Source: Methylomonas sp.
GTDB taxonomy: Bacteria; Pseudomonadota; Gammaproteobacteria; Methylococcales; Methylomonadaceae
Length of the DNA stretch: 64,000 bases
NCBI GenBank assembly: GCA_002928965.1
Contig: PERU01000009.1
Span: 1-64,000 of the forward strand
Direction of reading: 5' to 3'
Position 1 is the first letter of the stretch. The number at the start of each line of letters is the position of its first letter. Position numbers and translations under genes: made by a program. Positions 51,127 to 60,288 of the stretch are shown here, in pieces. The notes under the pieces were generated by a model that made no database searches, was not told where the DNA came from, and saw nothing but the letters and a program-made list of their open reading frames with translations.

Positions 51127-53664
51127 ATGTTGTACAGCAATCGTCTAAGGTTACTCAATTTGTTAACGCTGCCCACCTTGTTGGGAATTAGTCCGTTAGC
51201 ATTGGCAGCTACACCGGTATTTATTAATGAAATTCACTACGACAACGTCGGTACTGATGCAGGGGAAGCTATAGAAATTGCTGGTCCGGCCGGGACAAAT
51301 TTAAGCGGTTGGTCTTTGCTGTTATACAACGGTAATGGCGGTGCGGTTTATAACACCCGGGCGTTGAGCGGCGTTATAGGCGATCAATCCGGAAATGGCT
51401 TTGGTACCTTGAGTTTTAGCTATCCTGTCAACGGCATTCAAAATGGGGCACCGGATGGCATAGCGATGGTAGACAATTCCAATAACGTAGTGCAGTTTCT
51501 AACTTACGAAGGCAGCTTTGTTGCCGCAGACGGCCCAGCGGCAGGTATGACAGGGGTTGATATTGGTGTGTCTGAATCCGGTTCTGAAGCAGCTGGCGGG
51601 TCCTTGCAACTGCAGGGCAACGGCAGCCAGTATCAGGATTTCACTTGGAGCGTTGAAGCCACTCATTCATTTGCTGCCATTAATACCGGCCAAAGTTTTG
51701 GCGGCAACACTGGCGGTGGTGGGCAGCCACCGGTTTCACAATGCGGACAACCGGCCAGTCTGATTAGCGCCATTCAAGGTAGCGGAGCGCTCAGTCCACT
51801 AAATGGCAGCGTACAGGCTGTTGAGGCCGTGGTGACAGCCAATTTTCAAGGTAGCGGCAATTTAGGCGGCTTTTTCCTGCAGCAAATTGAAACCGATGCC
51901 AACCCAGCCAGTTCGGAAGGTCTATTCGTGGTTGCCAGCCAACCGCAGGTTGCAGTGGGCGACAAGGTCCGTGTGCTGGGTAAAGTCGATGAGACTTTTG
52001 GAATGACTCGCTTGGTCAATGTGACCGGGCTGCAGGTTTGCTCCACCGGCAATACATTGCCTGAGCCAGTGGCGGTGAACCTGCCTTTCGATCAATCCGG
52101 CAACGATGCGGAGCAATGGGAAGGTATGCTGGTGCAGTTGCCGCAAACCTTGACCGTAACCGAAAACTTCAATCTGGCGCGTTTCGGCGAGATTATATTG
52201 TCCTCCGGTGGCCGCTTGCTGACGCCAACCCAAATCGCTATGCCCGGCCAAGCCGCTATCGATGCAGCGGCCAGTAATGCCTTGAATAGGATAGTGGTGG
52301 ATGATGGTGCCAACGGGCAAAATCCCGATCCGGTCATTTATCCGCAACCCACAGGCCTGAGCGCCGCCAACACTTTGCGTAGCGGCGATAGTGTCAGCAA
52401 TGCCACCGGCGTATTGGCGTATGATTTCGGCAGCTATCGCCTGCAGCCGACACAGCCATTGCAGATAGTGGCTGATAACAGTCGTCCCGCCGTACCGCAG
52501 ATCCATGCGCTGGCATCCTTGAAAGTCGCCAGTTTCAATGTATTGAATTATTTTAACGGTAACGGCGTGGGTGGCGGTTTCCCTACTGCTCGCGGTGCAC
52601 ATACTTTGCTGGAATTCACTCGCCAGCGCGACAAAATCATTAACGCCATTCATGCCTTGAACGCCGATGTGGTGGGCTTGATGGAAATCGAAAACGACGG
52701 TTATGCCGCAAACAGTGCCATTGCCGACTTGGTGAATGGTTTGAATCAAGTTGCCGGTGCTGGTACGTATGCGTATATCAATCCCGGTTTAAGCAAAGTT
52801 GGCACGGATGAAATTGCGGTGGGCTTGCTTTATAAACCTAGTAAAGTGACCGTTCTGGGAACGGCGGCGATTTTAAACAGCGCGGTGGATGCACGCTTCA
52901 ACGATAGCAAAAGTCGCCCAGTGCTTGCCCAAACCTTTCGCGACAAAGCCTCCAATAAAATCGTCAACGTGGCGGTCAATCATCTGAAATCCAAAGGCTC
53001 GGCCTGTAATGACGTTAACGATCCGGATACCGGCGATGGTCAGGGTAATTGTAACCTGACCCGAACTGCGGCTATGGAAGCATTGGCTGCTTGGCTAAGT
53101 AATGACCCTACTGGTCAGGGCAGTAACAACAATCTGATTATCGGCGATTTGAATGCGTATGCGCAGGAAGACCCCATCACTACCCTGAAATCTGCAGGTT
53201 ATCGTGATCTACTGGAGACGATGTCAAACGGTCAGGCGGCTTATAGTTATGTATTTCAAGGTGCAGCCGGTTATCTGGATCACGCCTTGGCCAATGCAGT
53301 ACTCGCTCCGCAAGTCAAAGCCGTAGCGGAATGGCACATCAACGCCGATGAGCCGCGGGCACTGGATTACAACACCGAGTTTAAAACCCCTGCCCAAATC
53401 GTCAGCTTCTATGCCGCCGATGCCTATCGTTCATCGGATCACGATCCGCTGCTGATTCAAGCCTTGGTGCCCGGTGACCTGGATAACGATGGCGATGTTG
53501 ATGCTGTCGATGCCAGCCAGATGCGCGCGCAAATTGGCAAATGCACCGGCAAATCCGGCTTTAATCGTGAAGCCGATTACGATCAGAACGCTTGCGTCAG
53601 CATGGCGGATTATCGGGTTTGGTATGGGTACTTCAATCGCTATGTTGCCAACAGCAAGCTGTAA
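51127..53664 (+). CDS. ExeM-like extracellular nuclease with LTD and dockerin-like repeat
   Basis: 845 aa. A signal peptide ends near ISPLALA. A lamin-tail-like domain follows (PVFINEIHYDNVGTDAGEAI, residues ~29-185), then an OB-like region (~215-435), then an endonuclease/exonuclease/phosphatase domain from ~460 (LKVASFNVLNYFNGNGVGGG; GLMEIENDGY; VNVAVNHLKSKGS; LIIGDLNAYAQEDPI; SSDHDPLLIQ). The C-terminus has DLDNDGDVDAVDASQMR and NREADYDQNACVSMADY, a dockerin/EF-hand-like pair. It probably degrades extracellular DNA for phosphate. It does not end in a typical rhombosortase GlyGly-CTERM tail; the dockerin-like end replaces it. Confidence 0.92.
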   Translation: MLYSNRLRLLNLLTLPTLLGISPLALAATPVFINEIHYDNVGTDAGEAIEIAGPAGTNLSGWSLLLYNGNGGAVYNTRALSGVIGDQSGNGFGTLSFSYPVNGIQNGAPDGIAMVDNSNNVVQFLTYEGSFVAADGPAAGMTGVDIGVSESGSEAAGGSLQLQGNGSQYQDFTWSVEATHSFAAINTGQSFGGNTGGGGQPPVSQCGQPASLISAIQGSGALSPLNGSVQAVEAVVTANFQGSGNLGGFFLQQIETDANPASSEGLFVVASQPQVAVGDKVRVLGKVDETFGMTRLVNVTGLQVCSTGNTLPEPVAVNLPFDQSGNDAEQWEGMLVQLPQTLTVTENFNLARFGEIILSSGGRLLTPTQIAMPGQAAIDAAASNALNRIVVDDGANGQNPDPVIYPQPTGLSAANTLRSGDSVSNATGVLAYDFGSYRLQPTQPLQIVADNSRPAVPQIHALASLKVASFNVLNYFNGNGVGGGFPTARGAHTLLEFTRQRDKIINAIHALNADVVGLMEIENDGYAANSAIADLVNGLNQVAGAGTYAYINPGLSKVGTDEIAVGLLYKPSKVTVLGTAAILNSAVDARFNDSKSRPVLAQTFRDKASNKIVNVAVNHLKSKGSACNDVNDPDTGDGQGNCNLTRTAAMEALAAWLSNDPTGQGSNNNLIIGDLNAYAQEDPITTLKSAGYRDLLETMSNGQAAYSYVFQGAAGYLDHALANAVLAPQVKAVAEWHINADEPRALDYNTEFKTPAQIVSFYAADAYRSSDHDPLLIQALVPGDLDNDGDVDAVDASQMRAQIGKCTGKSGFNREADYDQNACVSMADYRVWYGYFNRYVANSKL

Positions 53665-53712
53665 GCAAAGCAATAGCTATCGATTTAATGACAGAGGATT
53701 ACGGAAGAATTT

Positions 53713-54369
53713 ATGAAAAATAGCAAATGGTTACACGGCTTACTATTGATGGCCGTATTGTGGTCAAGCAATACCCAGGCCAGTCCGGTTCTGGTATCGG
53801 ATTCCGCAAATTCTACACATGAGACAGTGGGGTCATTTGAAGTATCGGCTCCCAGTATTATGTTGACCTTGATGCCGGGCAATCTTATCCAGGTCGGGAG
53901 TCTTTTCGATATTCAAGTGGCGGTTTTTTCGCCTTTTTGGCAGGCCGAGGTGGATGAATTGATCCTGGGCTTCGGCTTAAACGCCGAACTCAGTGGCACA
54001 GGCTCCGCACAATTTCTAGGTCGCAGCGTTAATTCCTTATTTGACGATATTTCAACACAGGATGGTGTCAACCTGAGCGCCGCCGGCTTGGCGTTTCCGG
54101 GCTTGAGTAGTGATGATACCGGTACATTGTTATCGCTGGCTGTTTTGCATTTTCAGGCGATAACAGTAGGTGATTTAAACATTGCCATCAGCAGTGATTT
54201 GAATGATTTCAATCAGGGTTTGATCTATTTGAACCAGCCACCTTTGGCGATTCAGGCAAATACCAACCTGACCATTGCCGCGGTGCCGCTGCCGCCGTCG
54301 GTGATCTTGTTTGCCAGTGCCGGATTATTAATGCTGACAGGTCGTCGCAAGTTGGCTGAAAACCGGTAG
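53713..54369 (+). CDS. Cohesin-like protein with PEP-CTERM-type (VPLP) sorting tail
   Basis: 218 aa. A signal peptide (WLHGLLLMAVLWSSNTQASP) is followed by a beta-rich domain with the cohesin pattern: GNLIQVGSLFDIQVAVFS, then VDELILGFGLNAE, LSAAGLAFPG and GTLLSLAVLHFQAITVGDLN. The C-terminus is VPLPPSVILFASAGLLMLTG followed by RRK, a VPLP-type PEP-CTERM signal (motif, TM helix, basic end) for exosortase processing. It starts 48 bp after the nuclease stop. A cohesin-like protein beside a dockerin-bearing enzyme is notable. Confidence 0.78.
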   Translation: MKNSKWLHGLLLMAVLWSSNTQASPVLVSDSANSTHETVGSFEVSAPSIMLTLMPGNLIQVGSLFDIQVAVFSPFWQAEVDELILGFGLNAELSGTGSAQFLGRSVNSLFDDISTQDGVNLSAAGLAFPGLSSDDTGTLLSLAVLHFQAITVGDLNIAISSDLNDFNQGLIYLNQPPLAIQANTNLTIAAVPLPPSVILFASAGLLMLTGRRKLAENR

Positions 54370-54463
54370 GTTTACAGGCCGGTTTTGCCGAATCTTAGGG
54401 ATACTGCATTTTTCAAAATTCCATTTTTGACACTCGCTCATTTATATAATTTCTCCCCTTGCC

Positions 54464-54611
54464 AGGGGAGGCTGTCGTAAAAGTCGAAACAGTTCCTTCT
54501 CCCACCGGGAGAAGGTTAGGATGAGGGCATATAAACCAGCTGTTTGCATTATATTCCCCTCACCTCAGCCCTCTCCCGCGAGGAGAGTGGGCTTTTACGA
54601 CAGCCTCCCAG
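54464..54611. repeat. MITE-like element with 17-bp inverted repeats
   Basis: The arms ggaggctgtcgtaaaag (54467-54483) and cttttacgacagcctcc (54592-54608) are perfect inverted repeats. Inside lie two further palindromes, cttctcccaccgggagaag and ctctcccgcgaggagag. No coding capacity is present. It sits between the convergent PEP-CTERM gene and lapG and occupies most of the 270-bp gap. Elements with such ctctccc-type palindromes are dispersed in many proteobacteria; mobility is inferred. Confidence 0.65.
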
Positions 54612-54639
54612 GGAGGGGGCGGCAAAGGTCTCCTCGCCT

Positions 54640-55302
54640 TTATTCGACAGGTATTATCAACGCTCTTTGTTTGAGATTTTGCCAAAGGCTCAGTTGATCG
54701 GAACTGCCGGCAGGGTTGCCGTTTGCCGTGTTTTTGGCTAGCCATAGGTTGCTGCCGTTGAAACTGTATATTGGTATCAAGTCATGCCGTTGCGAGGACG
54801 GTTTGATGTCAGGCTGCAGATTATCCAGTACCAGTGGTTCGGCGTTGGGCGATTCATAATACGTCAGTACCATGTGGGCTTGGTTCAGTTCCATGGCCTT
54901 GACATAGGTGATACGCAACTTGTTTTCATCAACACCCATTTCTACCAGCGTAAAGTATTTGGCAATCGAGTAATCTTCGCAGTCGCCGGCACCTTTCAAC
55001 AAAAACTCGACAGGGCTGGCCCAGTAATCGGTGGTGTTCCACAATATACTGTCATCAACGAACGCGGTATTTTGATTGAAAAACTCATTTACCTGCTGCA
55101 GTTTCTCCCGATCGGATAGCGGGGCAGCTGTGTTGATCAGGTTTTTCCAGACTAAAAGACGCTGGCGTGCTGGATGGCCGTATTGGTTTTCTACTTTCTG
55201 AAGAACCGCCTGTTCGAATTCCAGCCCGATCGCTGAGCTGATGCCATAGAGCAGCGTGGTCGTCATGATGACAACTAGGTTCAAAGCGTTGCAGCGATTC
55301 AC
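54640..55302 (-). CDS. lapG: LapG-type periplasmic cysteine protease (BTLCP)
   Basis: About 220 aa. A signal-like N-terminus (NALNLVVIMTTTLLYGISSA) precedes the transglutaminase-like cysteine proteinase domain. The catalytic triad is visible: Cys in LKGAGDCEDYSIAKYFTLVE, His in LNQAHMVLTYY and Asp in LVLDNLQPD. In the Lap system it clips the N-terminus of a retained surface adhesin when c-di-GMP is low. The start is uncertain: GTG 55302 just after the lapD stop, or TTG 55329. It is in an operon with lapD. Confidence 0.92.
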   Translation of the reverse strand: MNRCNALNLVVIMTTTLLYGISSAIGLEFEQAVLQKVENQYGHPARQRLLVWKNLINTAAPLSDREKLQQVNEFFNQNTAFVDDSILWNTTDYWASPVEFLLKGAGDCEDYSIAKYFTLVEMGVDENKLRITYVKAMELNQAHMVLTYYESPNAEPLVLDNLQPDIKPSSQRHDLIPIYSFNGSNLWLAKNTANGNPAGSSDQLSLWQNLKQRALIIPVE

Positions 55303-55303
55303 G

Positions 55304-57208
55304 TCAGCTGTTGGCGCCAAGAATGCCAATGGTTTTCAACTGCCGCAAATCATTTTCGTCCTTAACATCCTCGGCCAGGATTTGAATGCCCATCAAACCA
55401 GCCAGCGTATGTAACGTTTGCACAAACTCCTGTTTGGGGCGGCTGCTACCGATGCCATTTGTTAACGCCAAGGCCAGCCGAATGTAATCAGGTTTAAGTT
55501 TTTGCAAAATATCCGCTGCGAAGGACGCGCTTTCAAAGCGCTTGATCATGACTTTACAGTTCCATTGATGGATCAGCTCAATAAACTCTTGATAGGCTTC
55601 AATATCCTTGCTGATTGCATAAGCCGACAAACAAAACACCAAGCGCTTGGTAGCTGCGGGATGCTTCAATATTTGTCTGGTAAGCCAAAGTCTGAAATAG
55701 GCATCTTTGATGGATTGAGTTGATAAATTGATGGCTACGGCGTGCTGTTGGTTTTGGGTGCTGATGTGCTGCAAAACCAGCGTCAGCATGTTTTTATCCA
55801 GCTCTATGATTTTGCCGATATTTTCGGCAATGGCGATAAAGGGGGCAATGGCGATAGGTTTGGTTTCATTATCGACGATATCGATGGCGGCTTCTTCGAT
55901 TAACAGGTCGGTGGTAGCCAAATTATGGGTGCGATTAATGTAGCTGACTGAAAAACGGCGATTTTCAATGCAGTCCTTGACCAATGCGGTCCATTCGGCC
56001 ATGTCTCGGGCTGCAACATCACTGGTTCGGATGAAATAGCGATTCGGACCGATCAGTTTGGCTTGTTCATAGGCCTCGTTGGCAGCCCGTAACAGGGTTT
56101 CCAGAGTACAGGTAGAGTAAATGGGCGCTACGCCAATATGCACCAGGTCAGGATAGTGATAAGACTGACCCAATTCAGCAAACTGACGGCTGAGTTGTGA
56201 TACTAATGATTCTAGGGCATTAGAGTCACTTTCTGATACCAGCAAGGCGAATTCTGCCCCATAAAAACGGTAGGCTTTTGCCTTGAAGTGGTCGGTATCC
56301 TGGGTTGCGCTCTGTAAAATTGCCGCAAAGCTTTGGATGTAGCTGTCGATGATTTGGCGGTCTTTTAATTTGGATAATTCGCTGATGCTGTCAAATTTTA
56401 GCAATATCAAAAAACTGGCTTTTGAGTGGTCTTGACCATCGTATAAGTCACTTTCAAATACTGATTTCTTATATAAGCCGGTCAGGTCATCGCGTAATAA
56501 ACCACTCCCCAGGGTTTCCAGTTGGGTGTTCAAGGTATTAAATGTACTTTGAATTTTATGCGACATCAGGTTCATGGATTTGGCAACGTTGCGCACCTCC
56601 CCTGTCCAGGGTAGGGGTTCAATGGTTACAAAATTACCATCGGCTACTGCCAAAGCCATCTGATCAATTTTTTTTAAGGACGCCAGCGTAAGCCTTAGCG
56701 CCAGCCATAAAATAAAGATCGAAACCACAAAGGCGGCTAATGAGTAATAAAAACTGGTTTTGACCTGTGTATACAGCTTCAGATAAGCGTAGTTGGGATT
56801 GACGGTGACGTGAATGACCCCGCCGATCTGCCAGCCCGAATTGATTTCGCTAGTGGCCGTGGCTGCACGTATCGGTAAAAAATCAATAAACCAGCTGGGC
56901 ACCTCTGCGAAGTGTTTTTCGCTTTTAAGGCTTATCAATTCGATAGTGTTGGTGTCGACCAAGCGGATTTCCTTGTAGTACCCCATATCGAAAATAGCAC
57001 TGATCATGACCTTGATACTGGGGTCTTGTGGATTGGTGATATAAGGCGTCAGCGACAACCCAAGAGAGGTGGCTGTATCCTGGGCGTGGATTTTGGCTTC
57101 ACCTTGTAGATAATCTCTGATGTTTTTAACGCTGAGAATAAAGTTAAGGCTAAAAATCAGCAAAAACAGGGCAGATACCAAAATGAGGAGTTGCTTTGAT
57201 AAGGACAT
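55304..57208 (-). CDS. lapD: LapD-type c-di-GMP effector (degenerate GGDEF-EAL)
   Basis: 634 aa. TM1 (LLILVSALFLLIFSLNFILS) and TM2 (SLAAFVVSIFILWLALRLTL) flank a periplasmic LapD_MoxY-type output domain, then a HAMP. The GGDEF domain has YGAEF in place of GGEEF, and the EAL domain lacks the EAL triplet (IEEAAID), so both are non-catalytic, as in LapD receptors. The EAL domain would bind c-di-GMP and make the periplasmic domain sequester LapG, encoded 1 nt downstream. I use ATG 57208 (AGGAA upstream) instead of GTG 57241. Confidence 0.93.
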   Translation of the reverse strand: MSLSKQLLILVSALFLLIFSLNFILSVKNIRDYLQGEAKIHAQDTATSLGLSLTPYITNPQDPSIKVMISAIFDMGYYKEIRLVDTNTIELISLKSEKHFAEVPSWFIDFLPIRAATATSEINSGWQIGGVIHVTVNPNYAYLKLYTQVKTSFYYSLAAFVVSIFILWLALRLTLASLKKIDQMALAVADGNFVTIEPLPWTGEVRNVAKSMNLMSHKIQSTFNTLNTQLETLGSGLLRDDLTGLYKKSVFESDLYDGQDHSKASFLILLKFDSISELSKLKDRQIIDSYIQSFAAILQSATQDTDHFKAKAYRFYGAEFALLVSESDSNALESLVSQLSRQFAELGQSYHYPDLVHIGVAPIYSTCTLETLLRAANEAYEQAKLIGPNRYFIRTSDVAARDMAEWTALVKDCIENRRFSVSYINRTHNLATTDLLIEEAAIDIVDNETKPIAIAPFIAIAENIGKIIELDKNMLTLVLQHISTQNQQHAVAINLSTQSIKDAYFRLWLTRQILKHPAATKRLVFCLSAYAISKDIEAYQEFIELIHQWNCKVMIKRFESASFAADILQKLKPDYIRLALALTNGIGSSRPKQEFVQTLHTLAGLMGIQILAEDVKDENDLRQLKTIGILGANS

Positions 57209-57359
57209 AGGATTTCCTGAGCGATTTTTTTGCTGCACCAAAGAAGGTTAAATCCGATTTTGCAATGAACATCTAATATAAATCGGCCGCATCACATTAT
57301 TATTTTACGCGAAGGTCATTTTAAAAGGCGGTTGATAAACCGTAATCCGGGAGATAATG

Positions 57360-59657
57360 ATGAAAAAAACCACACACACCCTAATCGCATCGGCAGTGTT
57401 GATGGCGCTGCAGGGATGCGCCACGACATCCGAAGAATCCGCATCGATTGAATCGGATCTGAGTAAGTCACTACCCCCTGCGGCTGCCGGCATCGCCGCT
57501 GAGCCAGTCTATTACCCATCTGCCAATGCAGCGGCAGAAGCACTGAAAGGCTATAACTATGGCTTGGTGAATTTGCCTGATGGCAGAGTTCAGGCTTTTG
57601 TCTCCGGACTGGTTGGCTCCGGTACCGATACGCTCTCATCAACTCAATCAGCCGCTCAAGGTGCCAGTAATACCGTGATGGCAGAGCTTGATTCTGGGGA
57701 AATGGAAATGCCGTTTCCGCTCATCAGTTTGAAAGATAAGATCAACGGTCAGGCCGCTATTGATGCGTTGGGCGATAAACTGGAAGAGGTTGCCAGCGCC
57801 TATGATATGTCACCAGAGCGATTAGAAGAGATTTTGCGCACGGATTCTACCGCATGGGTCGATGAAAGCGGTCGATTGCTGTATATCGATACACACGCAG
57901 AATTGCCCAAAGATCATGTAGAAGAAGCCACGGCAACCGCTACCGGCACCAGTCCGATTGCGACAGTCGCTGCTGCCACCGATCCATTTGCATTGCATAG
58001 CAAACCGGGCTCAAATCGGGTGATTTACCTGGATTTCAATGGTCATGTCGCCACAAATTCAGCATGGAACACAGGTACATTGACTGCTCAGGCTTACGAC
58101 ATCGATGGAAATCCAGCTGCGTTCAGCGCCACTGAATTGAATAACATCAAGCAAATTTGGCAACGGGTTGCTGAAGATTATGCGCCCTTTGATGTGGATG
58201 TCACTACCCAGGAACCGCCCTTGGCTGCTCTGCAAAGGACTAGCAGTACCGATATTCAATATGGAACGCGAGCCGTTATTACCCGCTCCATGCCGCAGCT
58301 GTGCAATCAATCTTGCGGTGGCGTGGCCTACGTCAATGTGTTTTCGTATTATTCAAGTACATCGCCGGACAGGTATCAGCCAGCCTGGGTGTTTTTCGAC
58401 AAATTGGGCAATGGCAATCCAAAATTCGTTGCGGAAGCCGTTTCGCATGAAGTGGGTCACAACTTGAATTTAAATCATGACGGCAATGCGTCTACCGGTT
58501 ATTACACCGGGCATGGCAGTGGTGCTACAGGTTGGGCACCTATCATGGGTGTGGGTTACTATCAAGCGCTTACGCAATGGAGTAAGGGTGAGTATTCCGG
58601 CGCCAATAACAAGCAGGATGATGTCACAGTGATACATGCGGCCGGCGCGAATTTACGTTCGGATGATTATGCTAACACCATCACCGGTGCATCTCAGTTG
58701 GGGGGGGCCAGCAGCGCAGTCTCACAATTCGGTGTCATTGAACGCGATACCGATGTCGATGTGTTTGGCTTTCTCAGTGGTGGTGGCAATGCCCAGTTTA
58801 CGGTAACGCCTGATACGGTAGCCGCTAATTTGGATGTATCCCTCAAAATACTTGATGCGACAGGTAAAGTGGTGGCTCAGGCAAATCCGCTGGATAGCTT
58901 GAATGCATCACTGACCGCAACATTGCCAGTCGGACAACACTTCCTGCAAGTTGAAGGTGTTGGCAAAGGTGATTTAATCACTGGTTATTCAGATTATGGC
59001 AGTATCGGTCAATACCAAATCTCGGGTTCGTATGTGCAAGGATCTACATTACTGCCGCCTACTGCATCGTTGACTGCCACCCCAGTGATAGGCAACAGTC
59101 CTTTAACGGTAACGCTAAATGGCAGCGGTTCAAAAGATAGTGACGGATCCATTACAGCGTATAACTGGAACTTTGGTGACGGTACAACGGCTAGTGGCAA
59201 TGCATCAACCAGTCATGTCTACCAAACAGCCGGCACTTATACGGCGACCTTAACGGTGACTGATAACAGCGGATTGACTAGCAGCGCCACTCAAACCATT
59301 CAGGCGACACAGGCACCCGTGTCCACAAAACTCAATAACAACACCAAGGTGACACGTAAAATCACTGGCAGCAACTCGACTTGTACTGCCAACGTTAGCG
59401 TGAAATATGGTGAAGCCTTTGTGCCGGGCGCATTAGTCTATGGTTATTGGAGCGGATCGGCTGTTGCTGGCAAAAGTAATGTCAGTTTTCTGTCTATAGC
59501 CAGAGGCGCTACGACAAACACAGGGGCAATTAATTTCTCCAGCCGTGCAGTACCCAGGTTATCCAAAGGTACCTGTGCATTTACCGTGCTCAATGTGGTC
59601 AAAAAAGGCTATACCTATGATGGCAGCGGTGTTGCCTCATCAAGTTTTAGCTGGTAA
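57360..59657 (+). CDS. Secreted zinc metalloprotease with PKD domain (putative lipoprotein)
   Basis: 765 aa. A lipobox (LMALQGC, Cys ~20) suggests a lipoprotein. The metzincin-type zinc site is SHEVGHNLNLNHDGN (HExxHxxxxxHD) with a Met-turn APIMGVGYY some 30 residues on. A pre-peptidase-like beta domain is followed by a PKD domain (ASLTATPVIGNSPLTVTLNG; YNWNFGDGTTASGNAST; GTYTATLTVTDNSG) and a beta C-terminal domain with two Cys. GGGAG favours the second ATG at 57360. It is divergent from lapD (~150 bp). Its substrate is unknown. Confidence 0.88.
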   Translation: MKKTTHTLIASAVLMALQGCATTSEESASIESDLSKSLPPAAAGIAAEPVYYPSANAAAEALKGYNYGLVNLPDGRVQAFVSGLVGSGTDTLSSTQSAAQGASNTVMAELDSGEMEMPFPLISLKDKINGQAAIDALGDKLEEVASAYDMSPERLEEILRTDSTAWVDESGRLLYIDTHAELPKDHVEEATATATGTSPIATVAAATDPFALHSKPGSNRVIYLDFNGHVATNSAWNTGTLTAQAYDIDGNPAAFSATELNNIKQIWQRVAEDYAPFDVDVTTQEPPLAALQRTSSTDIQYGTRAVITRSMPQLCNQSCGGVAYVNVFSYYSSTSPDRYQPAWVFFDKLGNGNPKFVAEAVSHEVGHNLNLNHDGNASTGYYTGHGSGATGWAPIMGVGYYQALTQWSKGEYSGANNKQDDVTVIHAAGANLRSDDYANTITGASQLGGASSAVSQFGVIERDTDVDVFGFLSGGGNAQFTVTPDTVAANLDVSLKILDATGKVVAQANPLDSLNASLTATLPVGQHFLQVEGVGKGDLITGYSDYGSIGQYQISGSYVQGSTLLPPTASLTATPVIGNSPLTVTLNGSGSKDSDGSITAYNWNFGDGTTASGNASTSHVYQTAGTYTATLTVTDNSGLTSSATQTIQATQAPVSTKLNNNTKVTRKITGSNSTCTANVSVKYGEAFVPGALVYGYWSGSAVAGKSNVSFLSIARGATTNTGAINFSSRAVPRLSKGTCAFTVLNVVKKGYTYDGSGVASSSFSW

Positions 59658-59672
59658 TCGCTAAATTTGCAG

Positions 59673-59716
59673 GCCATCATCATTGCTCTTAAGGGGCAAT
59701 ATGATGGCTTTTTTTT
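59673..59716 (+). terminator. Rho-independent terminator after the metalloprotease gene
   Basis: The stem gccatcatcattgc / gcaatatgatggc has a single bulged base and a short loop and is followed by eight T. It lies 15 bp after the stop of the metalloprotease gene. Confidence 0.9.
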
Positions 59717-59790
59717 GCCTGTTAATTAGACACTTCAATACCCGGTATGCGTCGTTTGCGGAAAAATGGCTTGCCCTCGCGACGATTCCT

Positions 59791-59811
59791 ATTCTCGGAC
59801 AGACTCCTAGT
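59791..59811 (+). repeat. 21-bp direct repeat, copy 2
   Basis: This copy contains CTCGGACAGACTCCTAGT and differs by one base from the copy at 50817-50837. It lies just beyond the terminator and before the end of the convergent PilP-like gene. Confidence 0.7.
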
Positions 59812-59817
59812 TAAGAA

Positions 59818-60279
59818 TCAGCGTAAAACCCGAATCGCCCCCAACACACCCGTTTCCACGGTAATACTCAAACGGGTGATTTTATCGACCCGTATGGCGT
59901 TTTTAGGCTGTGACGGATCGATGTTGAACTCATCACCTTCCCGTACCATAAACGTCCCGGCACCTTCCACTTCCAGTAGGGCGATGTAATTGCCGGGTTC
60001 TTGATTTAGCAGGCCGCGTAGCTTCATTTTAGGAATTTTCCCCCCTTCAATCGTTGGTGAAAATCCATAGCCGCTATTGGCCATCCCGGACTGTTTGCCC
60101 ACCGTTTCATACATCAGCGCGCTGGGTGTGAACGGATCGCGCACTTGCTGCGGGGCAGGGCGCACGCCGGGTTGAGTGGTATACGTTGCCGCTGCCGGTA
60201 AGGGTTCAGCCACGACATTACCGGCAAACCACAGGCTGCCAACCCAATAAATTACCCGCGATATACTTGTTAACTGCAT
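59818..60279 (-). CDS. Pilus-assembly periplasmic protein (PilP/MshK-like)
   Basis: 153 aa with a signal peptide (VIYWVGSLWFAGNVVAEP) and a small beta domain: RDPFTPSALMYE, KIPKMKLRGLLNQEPGNYIA, LLEVEGAGTFMVREGDEF. This has the PilP/GspC-like HR-domain pattern (DPF...G.......A......V..GD). It would connect inner-membrane pilus proteins to a secretin. It is the last gene of the minus-strand operon visible here, 9 bp after the GspF-like gene. Confidence 0.75.
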   Translation of the reverse strand: MQLTSISRVIYWVGSLWFAGNVVAEPLPAAATYTTQPGVRPAPQQVRDPFTPSALMYETVGKQSGMANSGYGFSPTIEGGKIPKMKLRGLLNQEPGNYIALLEVEGAGTFMVREGDEFNIDPSQPKNAIRVDKITRLSITVETGVLGAIRVLR

Positions 60280-60288
60280 CAGTTTGTC

